Assembly (NCBI GenBank): GCA_964592425.1
Contig: CAZQCG010000019.1
Span: 1 to 64,000, forward strand
DNA length: 64,000 nt
Origin: Viridilinea sp964592425
GTDB taxonomy: Bacteria; Chloroflexota; Chloroflexia; Chloroflexales; Chloroflexaceae
Direction: 5' to 3'
The notes below the pieces were generated by a model. It saw only the letters and a program-made list of their open reading frames with translations. It ran no database searches and had not been told where the DNA came from. Position 1 is the first letter of the stretch; each line of letters begins with the position of its first letter. This document shows positions 30,141-38,093 of this stretch, one piece after another. Both the position numbers and the translations under genes were made by a program.

Positions 30141-33100
30141 TCAGCCGGCCACGTCCTGCTCAGCGCGCTCGCTGACGCTGCCGATACTGAAGTACTTTGC
30201 CTCGGGGTGGTGGACAACCATGGCTGCCGTGCTCTGCTCAGGGACAAGCTGAAAAGCGGCGGTGAGGTTGAGGCCGATCTGCTCGGCGGGCAGCAGGCGG
30301 AAGAGCTTGGTGTGCTCTTCGAGGTCGGGGCAGGCCGGGTAGCCCCACGAGTAACGTTTGCCGCGACTCTCGCCCAGGCCCAGGCCCTGGCGGATGATGC
30401 GGTTGGTCAGCTCGGCCAGGGCTTCGGCCAGGCTGACGCCGAGGCCGTGGATGTAGTAAGCCCGGCTATAATCGCCCTGGCGCTGCAACTCAGCGGTCAG
30501 CTCATCAACATGCGGCCCAACCGTGACCAACTGGAAGGCAGCGACATCATAGACCGCACCGGCGACGCTGCGGAAGTAATCGGCCAGGCAGAGTCGCTCG
30601 CGCTCGGGCTGGCGCGGAAAGACGAAGCGAGTCAGCTCCTGACTGCGGTCGGCGGGGTCGTAGACAAGCAGGTCGTGCCCATCGCTACGAACGGGGAAGT
30701 AGCCGTAGAGCACTTGAGGCTGCAACCAGCCATCGCGCTCGGCCTCGCGCAGGAGCTCGCGCAGCTTCAGATCAAAGTCGGCCCGCAGGCGCTCCCACTC
30801 ATCGCCGTGGGCATTCTTGGCCCCCCACTGGAGGCGGTAGAGGGCGTTGCGGTCGAGGCAGGCGGCGAGATCATCGAGGCGGATGCGTGAAGTGGCGCGG
30901 GTGCCCCAGAAGGGTGGCGTCGGGACGGGCACATCGTCACGCACGGCCGAGCGCTGCTGGGGCATGTTCAGACTGGCCCGGCCCAGGTCGCTCAGGGCCA
31001 CGCGCCCGGTCTGCCGCTTCTGCAAGACCCCGACAGCCTCGGCCAGAGTCGCCGCAATGAACGGCTCCCGGCGGGCCGGGTCACTCAGCTGATCCATCGT
31101 CTCAAGGCCCTCAAAGGCATCTTTGCAGTAGAAGACCCCGGCGGGATAGGGCTGCTCATCGGCGACAAAACTGATGCGCTGGCCATACTGGCGGTTGATC
31201 GCCGCGCCGCCCACCAGCACCGGCAGCTGCAGACCGCGGCGGTGCAACTCCTGCACCACCAGGGGCATCTGCTTGCTTGTGCTGACGAGCAGGGCTGAGA
31301 GGCCAATCGCGTCGGCACCGACGGCCAGGGCCTGCTCGATGATGGTATTGACCGGCACCTGTTTGCCAAGGTCATAGACGGTGTAGCCATTGTTGGCCAG
31401 AATGGTATGCACCAGGTTCTTGCCAATGTCATGCACATCGCCATAGACGGTAGCCAGCACCACTTTGCCCTTGGTCGTGCCTTCGAGGCGGTCGAGATAG
31501 AGCTCGAGGCGGGCAACCGCGCGCTTCATCACTTCGGCACTCTGTAAGACAAAGGGCAGAATCAGCTGGCCGGTGCCGAAAAGGTCGCCAACCTCCTTCA
31601 TCGCTGGCAAGAGCACCCCGTTGAGCACCTCAACGGCGGCCTGGCCGCGCAAGGGTGTCTTGAGCAAGTCGTCTGGAGCAAGCTCAGACGACTCCGGCCG
31701 GGCCGGCTCAGCCTGGGCGAGACGCTCAGCAATTGCGCTATCGATATCGGCCTCGACGCCCTCTTTCTTACGATTGAGGATCTTCCAATGCAGGCGCTGG
31801 TCAACATTCATGCTGGCCGTCGGGTCAGCCCGCTCACTCAACTCAGCGTTGCCGTGCTGCTCGAAATGATTGATGAAGCGGGCGAGGGCGTCTTCGCGCC
31901 GGTTGAAGATCAGATCCTCGCACAGTGTGCGCTCTTCGCTGGGGATCTGCGCATAGGCGGTCACATGGGCCGGATTGATGATCGCCGTATCGAGGCCAGC
32001 GGCGACGGCGTGGTAGAGGAAGACCGAGTTGAGCGCGGCGCGTGCGTGAGGGGCCACCCCAAAGCTCAGGTTGCTGACCCCCAGGGTAGTGAAACAGCCA
32101 GGGATATGCTGTTTGACCAGGCGAATACCCTCAATCGTTTCTTGGCCGGCGTTGCGCAATTCCTCCTGGCCGGTCGTGATCGGGAAGGTAAGCACATCGA
32201 AGATCAGCGCCTCAGCGGGCAGGCCGTACTCATCGTGGGCGATCTGGGCGATGCGCTGAGCAATCGCCAGCTTACGCTCACGCGTGTGGGCCATACCCTC
32301 CTCGTCGATAGTCATGGCAACGCTGGCGGCACCATAGCGAGCGACGAGAGGCAAGAAGCGGTCGATCTTTTCGCCGCGCCCACCCTCAAGCGAGATCGAG
32401 TTGACCACGGCACGCCCGGGGTAGATCGCCAGGGCTGCCTCAAGCACATCAACCTCAGTCGTATCGATCACCAGCGGCAGCTCGACATTCATGGTCAGTT
32501 TTTTGACCAGCGTGACCATCTGCTCACGCTCGTCGGGGCGCTCGGTCATCGCCACACAGACATCAAGCAGGTGGGCACCGCTATCAACCTGCTCGCGGGC
32601 GACTTCGAGCACGCCGTCATAGTCGTCCTTGAGCAGCAGGCGCTTCACCTTGCGCGAGCCGAGCGTATTGACGCGCTCGCCGATCATGGTCAGGGTGAGA
32701 TCCTGGCGCAGGTTGGCAGCGCGAATACCGGAGGCAACAGCGGGGCGATAATCGATCTGGCGCGGGGCTGGCTGCGGCGTAGGGCCAAGTACCTCCCGCA
32801 GACGGCGGATATGGGCCGGTGTCGTACCGCAACAGCCGCCAACAACACCCACACCAAGGCGCTGGACAAACTCGGCCAGGATGGCAGCAAAGGGCTCCGG
32901 CTCCATCGGGTAAACCGTGCGCCCATCGACCTCGAGGGGCAGGCCAGCATTGGGGATGCAGGCGATGGGCCGACGCGCATGGGCCGTCAGGTACTCCATC
33001 GCCGCACGCATATACTCAGGGCCAGTGCCGCAGTTCAGGCCGATCACATCAACCGGCAGGGCCTCAAGCGTGGCGAGCAAGGCAGGCACATCAGTACCGA

Positions 33101-33734
33101 GCAGCATCCGGCCCGAGACATCAAGGAAGACCTGGGCCTGGACGGGCAGATCGGGGCGGCCAAGCTCACTGCGCGCACGGCGGATACCGTCGATAGCGGC
33201 CTTGACCTCAAGCAGATCGACGCTCGTCTCGACCAGCAGCAGATCAACACCACCCTCGATCAGGCCGGTCGCCTGCTCGTAGAACTGATTGGCAAGCGCA
33301 TCGAAGGAGATATCGGCGAGGGAGGGATCATTGGAAGAGGGCAACTTGCCGGTCGGCCCCATCGAGCCAGCGACATAACGTGGACGCCCGTCCTGGGCCA
33401 TAAAACGGTCGGCGACCTGGCGTGCGAGGCTGGCGGCGGCCCGATTGAGGGCCACCGTCTGCTCGCCAAGGCCCCACTCCTCAAGGCGCAAGCGCGTTGA
33501 CTGGAAGGTACAGGTCTCGATCACATCGGCACCGGCCTCAAAGAAGGAGGCATGAATAGCGGCGATCAGGTCAGGGCGGGTGATAACCAGATAGTCGCGG
33601 TTGCCATTGGTGCGCTCGCCACCAAAATCCTCGGCGGTCAACGTATAGGTATCAATACTGGTGCCCATCGCACCATCGAAGAGCAGGACACGCTGTTGCA
33701 GGGCCTCAAGGTAAGCGGGTCGGGAGTGACTCAT
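30141..33734 (-). CDS. metH: Cobalamin-dependent methionine synthase
   Basis: 1197 residues, full four-module enzyme. The homocysteine/Zn module (1-310) has zinc cysteines in GLNCGTGP and GGCCGTTP. The pterin-binding module (about 345-620) has IGERVNTLGSRK. The B12 module has the His of GDVHDIGKN near 769 and SALLVSTSKQMPLVV. The C-terminal AdoMet reactivation module has RYSWGYPACPDL. It methylates homocysteine from 5-methyl-THF. Start 33734 follows AGAGGAG at 9 bases; an in-frame extension to 33800 crosses a terminator hairpin and is not coding. The leader terminator suggests attenuation. Confidence 0.97.
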   Translation of the reverse strand: MSHSRPAYLEALQQRVLLFDGAMGTSIDTYTLTAEDFGGERTNGNRDYLVITRPDLIAAIHASFFEAGADVIETCTFQSTRLRLEEWGLGEQTVALNRAAASLARQVADRFMAQDGRPRYVAGSMGPTGKLPSSNDPSLADISFDALANQFYEQATGLIEGGVDLLLVETSVDLLEVKAAIDGIRRARSELGRPDLPVQAQVFLDVSGRMLLGTDVPALLATLEALPVDVIGLNCGTGPEYMRAAMEYLTAHARRPIACIPNAGLPLEVDGRTVYPMEPEPFAAILAEFVQRLGVGVVGGCCGTTPAHIRRLREVLGPTPQPAPRQIDYRPAVASGIRAANLRQDLTLTMIGERVNTLGSRKVKRLLLKDDYDGVLEVAREQVDSGAHLLDVCVAMTERPDEREQMVTLVKKLTMNVELPLVIDTTEVDVLEAALAIYPGRAVVNSISLEGGRGEKIDRFLPLVARYGAASVAMTIDEEGMAHTRERKLAIAQRIAQIAHDEYGLPAEALIFDVLTFPITTGQEELRNAGQETIEGIRLVKQHIPGCFTTLGVSNLSFGVAPHARAALNSVFLYHAVAAGLDTAIINPAHVTAYAQIPSEERTLCEDLIFNRREDALARFINHFEQHGNAELSERADPTASMNVDQRLHWKILNRKKEGVEADIDSAIAERLAQAEPARPESSELAPDDLLKTPLRGQAAVEVLNGVLLPAMKEVGDLFGTGQLILPFVLQSAEVMKRAVARLELYLDRLEGTTKGKVVLATVYGDVHDIGKNLVHTILANNGYTVYDLGKQVPVNTIIEQALAVGADAIGLSALLVSTSKQMPLVVQELHRRGLQLPVLVGGAAINRQYGQRISFVADEQPYPAGVFYCKDAFEGLETMDQLSDPARREPFIAATLAEAVGVLQKRQTGRVALSDLGRASLNMPQQRSAVRDDVPVPTPPFWGTRATSRIRLDDLAACLDRNALYRLQWGAKNAHGDEWERLRADFDLKLRELLREAERDGWLQPQVLYGYFPVRSDGHDLLVYDPADRSQELTRFVFPRQPERERLCLADYFRSVAGAVYDVAAFQLVTVGPHVDELTAELQRQGDYSRAYYIHGLGVSLAEALAELTNRIIRQGLGLGESRGKRYSWGYPACPDLEEHTKLFRLLPAEQIGLNLTAAFQLVPEQSTAAMVVHHPEAKYFSIGSVSERAEQDVAG

Positions 33735-33769
33735 AGGGCAGGCTCCTCTGTCGAGTGGGCTGGGCACAC

Positions 33770-33790
33770 AAAAAAACCCGCAGCGGCGGG
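33770..33790 (-). terminator. Terminator-like hairpin in the metH 5' leader
   Basis: On the minus strand CCCGC-CGCT-GCGGG followed by seven T residues, 35 bp before the metH start. No minus-strand gene ends upstream: the next sequence is a mobile element and a divergent gene. It therefore lies inside the metH leader. A candidate -10 (TATAGT, 33851-33856) would give a leader near 110 nt. I do not recognise a known SAM, SAH or cobalamin aptamer. Confidence 0.62.
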
Positions 33791-33898
33791 CGTCAAGCAC
33801 AAGCAGCTTCGCGCTAGGGGGAGCAGGGTGGCACGCCGATCATCGTTACCACTATACCATAAGCCAGAGGGAAGGACATTGTGCGGAGCGGGGGCAAC

Positions 33899-34043
33899 CA
33901 GGGCTGATGCAAAGTCGCCTCAGGCAATCGCACGCGGATACCGCAGATGGAACAGATTCGCGCTGCGCTGCCGCAAAAAGCTCCGCGTCAATCCGTCAGA
34001 TCAGCGCGATCCGCGTTCTCGTTCGGACTTTGCATCAGCCCTG
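33899..34043 (-). mobile_element. 145-bp MITE-like element, copy 2
   Basis: Identical over 145 bp to 10580-10724 in the opposite orientation. It is flanked by a perfect 10-bp direct repeat, CGGGGGCAAC, at 33889-33898 and 34044-34053, the mark of target duplication on insertion. Ends are the same 18-bp inverted repeats. No coding capacity. It lies between the metH leader and the cardiolipin synthase-like gene, just upstream of a TATAGT box at 34060-34065. Confidence 0.93.
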
Positions 34044-34098
34044 CGGGGGCAACTTGTAGTATAGTGTGCGCGCAACGCTTACCGGAGCAAGAGCGGGC

Positions 34099-35580
34099 AT
34101 GATAGTCACCACGCCTATGCCACCTTTATTACAATTGTTCGTGGTAATCTTCACCATCACCGGCTGGTTCATCCCGCTGCTGATGGTCTTCTTTGTGCCA
34201 GCAAACCGCAAGCCCTCAGCAGCGACGGCCTGGCTCATGCTAATCTTCGCTATGCCCTGGCTGGGCCTGCTGATCTATCTGCTGCTTGGCTCACCGAAGC
34301 TCTCGCTACAACGGCGCACGCTGCAACGGCAGATCAACCAGTACATCAGCAGCTTTATTGAAGAGGCCCGGGCCGACCCGGCCCTGCAAGCCCTGGTGGC
34401 TCCGCCACTGCCGGTACGCTACGAGCCCTTTGTACGCCTGGGCACCAATCTCGGCGCCTTGCCAGCCATGGCCGAGAATACGGTGAGCATCCTGACCGAC
34501 TATGATGGAATCATCGCTGAGCTGGCCACCAGGATCGCCAGCGCAAAAAGATTTGTCCATATTCAGTTCTACATCCTGATCGCCGACACAGCGACCGAGG
34601 CCTGCTTTGCTGCAATGGAGCAGGCCGTTGCCCGCGGGGTGTCGGTGCGCGTGCTCTACGACCCGGTTGGCAGTCGCAAGTACCCGACCTACCGGGCAAC
34701 CCTGGCGCGCATGCGGGCGAGTGGCATCAAGGCCCTGCCGATGTTGCCGCCCTACCGTCGCGGTGACTTCAACCGCATCGACCTGCGCAACCACCGCAAG
34801 ATCGTGGTAATCGACGGTGAGGTAGGCTACACCGGCTCTTTCAACCTGATCGACCGCACCTATCACCGGCGCGACAATATCAGCTACGATGAGTTGATCG
34901 CCTGTGTAGGTGGCCCCGCCGTCGATGCCCTCGATGCTGTCTTTCGCACCGACTGGTATGCCGAGAGCGGTGAGCGGCTCACGGAAAAGGAACACCCGGC
35001 CTACCCGATCGAGTTGACCCCTGCCGGAACGGCGCTCTGCCAGGTATTGCCGAGCGGATCGGGCTTTGAAGCCGAGAATAACCTGCGCGTTTTTGTCGAT
35101 CTGATCCACGCCAGCCGGCGACGACTGGTGATCTGCAATCCCTACTTTGTACCCGACGATGCCCTGATGATGGCAGTGGTCAACGCGGCTATGCGCGGTG
35201 TCGCCGTGACGATGTACAACTCCGAGGCCCATGACCAGTTCCTGGTAGCCTACGCCCAGCGTTCGTATTACGAGGAGTTGTTGCGTGTCGGGGTCGAAAT
35301 CCGTCTCTATAAGGCGCCGACCCTGCTGCATAGCAAGACGATCAGTATTGATGATGATCTGGCGGTGATTGGTTCGAGCAACATGGACATGCGCTCGTTC
35401 CAGCTCAACCTCGAAGTCTCGCTGATCGCATATGATCATGGGGTGGTGCGTGATCTGCGCCTGGCTGAGGCTGAATACCATACACGTTCGCGGGCGATCA
35501 GCCTGAGTGAGTGGGAGCAGCGCCCGCTGCGTGGACGGCTCTTCGAAAATGTGACGCGTCTGATGTCGGCAGTTCTATAG
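34099..35580 (+). CDS. Phospholipase D-family cardiolipin synthase-like protein
   Basis: 493 residues. Two N-terminal membrane helices (about 8-30 and 40-62) precede two PLDc domains. HKD motifs are NHRKIVVID near 230 with GSFN, and LLHSKTISIDD near 409 with GSSNMDMRS. It joins phosphatidylglycerol and another phospholipid to make cardiolipin at the inner membrane. I use ATG 34099; GGAG is 11 bases upstream, and ATG 34117 is an alternative. First of a close-packed rightward run of six genes. Confidence 0.92.
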   Translation: MIVTTPMPPLLQLFVVIFTITGWFIPLLMVFFVPANRKPSAATAWLMLIFAMPWLGLLIYLLLGSPKLSLQRRTLQRQINQYISSFIEEARADPALQALVAPPLPVRYEPFVRLGTNLGALPAMAENTVSILTDYDGIIAELATRIASAKRFVHIQFYILIADTATEACFAAMEQAVARGVSVRVLYDPVGSRKYPTYRATLARMRASGIKALPMLPPYRRGDFNRIDLRNHRKIVVIDGEVGYTGSFNLIDRTYHRRDNISYDELIACVGGPAVDALDAVFRTDWYAESGERLTEKEHPAYPIELTPAGTALCQVLPSGSGFEAENNLRVFVDLIHASRRRLVICNPYFVPDDALMMAVVNAAMRGVAVTMYNSEAHDQFLVAYAQRSYYEELLRVGVEIRLYKAPTLLHSKTISIDDDLAVIGSSNMDMRSFQLNLEVSLIAYDHGVVRDLRLAEAEYHTRSRAISLSEWEQRPLRGRLFENVTRLMSAVL

Positions 35581-35589
35581 CAAACTTTT

Positions 35590-36408
35590 ATGTCAACTCC
35601 AACGACAATCAGCGCTTCCGCGCGTGAGCGTGGCCCAGGCTATGCCCTGCTCGGCGGTGCGGCGATCACCCTGGTGGCGATGGTGGTGGGCGGGGCACTC
35701 TTTGGCTGGATCTTCCTGGCCAGCCGTGGGCCGTCGGCAGCCGAGCTGCTGCCCGCCGATGTGCAACTCTACGCCGCAGTGGCGCCCAACGTGGGCGGCG
35801 TGGTTGAGGTGCAGCAACTCCAGCAGGTCATGCGCGAGGGCCTGGGGATAGCTGAGCCTGAGCGGCTGTTACCGGCGGTGGAAGATCTGCTGGGGGTACC
35901 CCTGGGCGAGGGCAACGTCGGCACCTGGCTCGGCAGTGAGATAATCGTCGCTGTGCGGGGAGTCGAACCCGGCCTGTTGCAGAGCGGCGATGCTAGCGCG
36001 GCCCTCTTGAACGAGGCCGAGGTGATCATTCTGTTAGGATCGAAGAACGATCCGCAGGCACAGGCCTTTCTCGAGCGGCACCGCACTGCACGCGAGGCCC
36101 GCAGCGAGACAATTACGGCCAGTGAGCAGAGTGGCGCACTGATCTACACGCAGACCGGGGGCAGCCCCAGCCTGGTCAGTGCCTTCGGGCTAATCGAGCA
36201 CTACGTAGTCTTCAGCAACAGCCGGGCGGCCCTGGAACAACTGGCAACGGCAAGCGAAGTCACGAGCGCCAGGCTCAAGCAGGCCCCTGGCTTTACCCAG
36301 TTCAGCAGCGAGCTAGCCACGGCCCGCAGCGGGGCCATCTTCACCGACGGCAGCCCCGAATCCGAGGCGGCCCGCGCCGCCTTACGTGAAGTGTTGTCGA
36401 AAATCTGA
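35590..36408 (+). CDS. DUF3352-like single-pass membrane protein
   Basis: 272 residues. One transmembrane helix (about 18-44, ALLGGAAITLVAMVVGGALFGW) follows a short cytoplasmic N-terminus. The exported part resembles the DUF3352 group seen in Chloroflexota: AAELLPADVQLYAAVAPN, a VPLGEGNVGTWLGSEIIVAV strand region, and FGLIEHYVVFSNSRAALEQLA. Function unknown. It is 9 bp after the cardiolipin synthase-like gene. Confidence 0.72.
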   Translation: MSTPTTISASARERGPGYALLGGAAITLVAMVVGGALFGWIFLASRGPSAAELLPADVQLYAAVAPNVGGVVEVQQLQQVMREGLGIAEPERLLPAVEDLLGVPLGEGNVGTWLGSEIIVAVRGVEPGLLQSGDASAALLNEAEVIILLGSKNDPQAQAFLERHRTAREARSETITASEQSGALIYTQTGGSPSLVSAFGLIEHYVVFSNSRAALEQLATASEVTSARLKQAPGFTQFSSELATARSGAIFTDGSPESEAARAALREVLSKI

Positions 36409-36426
36409 TCATAAGGAGTATCTCCC

Positions 36427-36786
36427 ATGCGTGGAGCGCGTGCTCGTGAACAAAAAGCTGAGGAAGAGGCTAAGAAGCGCAGTGAGGCCGAGGCCCGTCA
36501 GCAGCGACGCCTCTTCCGTCAGACCGTCGAAGAGCTGGTGAGCAAACTTGGTGAGAACGAGCCGCGCTCACAGGCGATGATCGAGCGCTCGGTGGCCGCC
36601 CTGGGAATTGAAGATGCCCAGGCGCTCTATGCCGAAGTTGAGGTGATTGAGAACAATGGCGGTATGCTCACGGTTGACGGCAACCGGCGGCGGACACCGG
36701 GGGGTATCTATATGCTCCTGCTCAAACAGCGCCTCAATGCCGAAGGCAAGAAGGATTTGCTGAAGCAGATCTTGAAAAATGGCTAG
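36427..36786 (+). CDS. Small RNA-binding protein with PHAX-type domain
   Basis: 119 residues. A basic/acidic helical N-terminus (1-30) is followed by a domain matching the RNA-binding domain of the eukaryotic snRNA export adaptor PHAX: LGENEPRSQAMIERSVAALG (41-60) and NGGMLTVDGNRRRTPGG (77-93) followed by IYMLLLK. In eukaryotes this domain binds RNA; bacterial members exist, including in Chloroflexota, with no known role. AAGGAG lies 8 bases before the ATG. It overlaps no gene but is 3 bp from the next start, so it belongs to the envelope-linked run 34099-39535. Confidence 0.83.
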   Translation: MRGARAREQKAEEEAKKRSEAEARQQRRLFRQTVEELVSKLGENEPRSQAMIERSVAALGIEDAQALYAEVEVIENNGGMLTVDGNRRRTPGGIYMLLLKQRLNAEGKKDLLKQILKNG

Positions 36787-36789
36787 CGC

Positions 36790-37065
36790 GTGAGTCTCGA
36801 AGCACAGATTGCCGAACAGGAGCGGCTGATCGCCTGGTTGCAGAAGCAACTGGAGCGTCAGCGTGCCCAGAATGGCGAGTTGCGGCGGGCGGTCGCCGAG
36901 CTAGCCCGCACCTTCCAGGAGTCACTCGCCGCGGCCTACGAGGCTGGTGAGCAGGGTGATCTCGAGGCGGTGCGACGGATCACCCGGGCCAACCAGCAGC
37001 ACTGGCAAGCCTACCTTCAGCAGATCATCGCGGCAGCCAGTGCGCCCCCACCGGAGCAGCCCTAG
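36790..37065 (+). CDS. Small coiled-coil protein
   Basis: 91 residues, GTG start 3 bp after the PHAX-domain gene. Residues 1-50 have a heptad-like pattern (LEAQIAEQERLIAWLQKQLERQ), then an acidic helix and a Pro-rich end. No membrane segment. It may act with the RNA-binding protein before it; only the tight spacing suggests that. Its stop overlaps the next GTG start (TAGTG). Confidence 0.65.
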   Translation: MSLEAQIAEQERLIAWLQKQLERQRAQNGELRRAVAELARTFQESLAAAYEAGEQGDLEAVRRITRANQQHWQAYLQQIIAAASAPPPEQP

Positions 37066-38093
37066 TGGCAGCATCTGCACTGGCCTATAGCGCACCCCTC
37101 TGGGCAACCTATGCGCCCCCACAGGTGCCGCCAGCCCCGCCGCTCGCCGACCCGACTCTGCCGCTGGTGAGCATTGTCACCCCTTCGCTCAACCAGGGTC
37201 GCTACCTGGAGGCAACTCTGCGCAGCATCCTTGAACAGGATTATCCCAACCTTGAGCTATGGGTAATCGATGCCGGTAGCAACGATGAGAGTCTGGCCAT
37301 CCTTGAGCGCTATGCCCATGACCCGCGTCTGCGCTGGCTGAGTGAGCCTGACCGCGGCCAGGCGGACGCGATCAATAAAGGCTGGGCGCGCTGCCATGGT
37401 CAGATCATGGCCTGGCTCAACGCCGACGACACCTACCTGCCGGGGGCTATTCGCAGCCAGGTGGCTGTGTTTAACGCCGCACCGGAGGTGGGCGCGGTCT
37501 ATGGCGATGTGATCTTCACCGACGCCGACGGACGTCAGCGCAACCGCGTCTATGGGCGACCGTTCCGCCCCGACATAATCCTACGCCTGCAGATGTCGCC
37601 CCAACCGGCGATCTTTGTACGCCGCTCGCTCATTGAACAGGTCGGCCCACTGGCGATCAACCGGCGCTACGCCATGGACGTTGATCTCTGGGCACGGGTG
37701 GCCGCCCTGGCACCCTGGCAGCATAACCCTACCCCTGTCGCCACCTACCGTCTGCATGCCGACTCGAAAACGGTGGCCCAGTTTACGGGTTTCTATGAGG
37801 AGTGGCTGGCGATTGCCCGGCACTACTTTGCACAGCCGGGGCTTAGCCCGAACGAACAGGCCGCCCAGCCCAGTGTGCTGGCCGACATCTATGCAGCAAT
37901 GGCCAATCTTGAGGTGCAGAACGGCACATTGGCTGCGGCCATACGCTACAGCGCCTATGCCCTGTCTCTGGCGGGTCCACGCCCGCGCATGCTCAAACTG
38001 CCGCTGGCCCTGCTCGACCGGGTACTGCCCTACAACCTGGCCGGGCGAGCGATGGAGCTGGCCGGGCGTTGGCGGAGTGGGCCAGGCCGATGA
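37065..38093 (+). CDS. GT2-family glycosyltransferase (GT-A fold)
   Basis: 342 residues. VSIVTPSLNQGRYLEATLRSILEQ (about 35-58), YPNLELWVIDAGSNDES with the nucleotide-binding Asp, and AWLNADDTYLPGA with the DxD-like motif. A C-terminal helical part ends without a clear membrane anchor. It adds a sugar to an envelope glycan or lipid. GTG start overlaps the previous stop by 1 base, and its stop overlaps the next ATG by 4 bases. Confidence 0.88.
   Translation: MAASALAYSAPLWATYAPPQVPPAPPLADPTLPLVSIVTPSLNQGRYLEATLRSILEQDYPNLELWVIDAGSNDESLAILERYAHDPRLRWLSEPDRGQADAINKGWARCHGQIMAWLNADDTYLPGAIRSQVAVFNAAPEVGAVYGDVIFTDADGRQRNRVYGRPFRPDIILRLQMSPQPAIFVRRSLIEQVGPLAINRRYAMDVDLWARVAALAPWQHNPTPVATYRLHADSKTVAQFTGFYEEWLAIARHYFAQPGLSPNEQAAQPSVLADIYAAMANLEVQNGTLAAAIRYSAYALSLAGPRPRMLKLPLALLDRVLPYNLAGRAMELAGRWRSGPGR

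Noticed and set aside
31788..33500. 570-codon open frame on the plus strand inside metH
   Set aside because: It is antisense to well-conserved metH motifs, and its translation (His/Asp/Arg-rich, no domain) is typical of a shadow frame in GC-rich DNA.
33735..33898. Known SAM, SAH or cobalamin riboswitch in front of metH
   Set aside because: I looked for their conserved cores and did not find them; only the terminator hairpin is supported.
34306..35481. 391-codon open frame on the minus strand inside the cardiolipin synthase-like gene
   Set aside because: Antisense to both HKD motifs, without a recognisable domain or a ribosome binding site.
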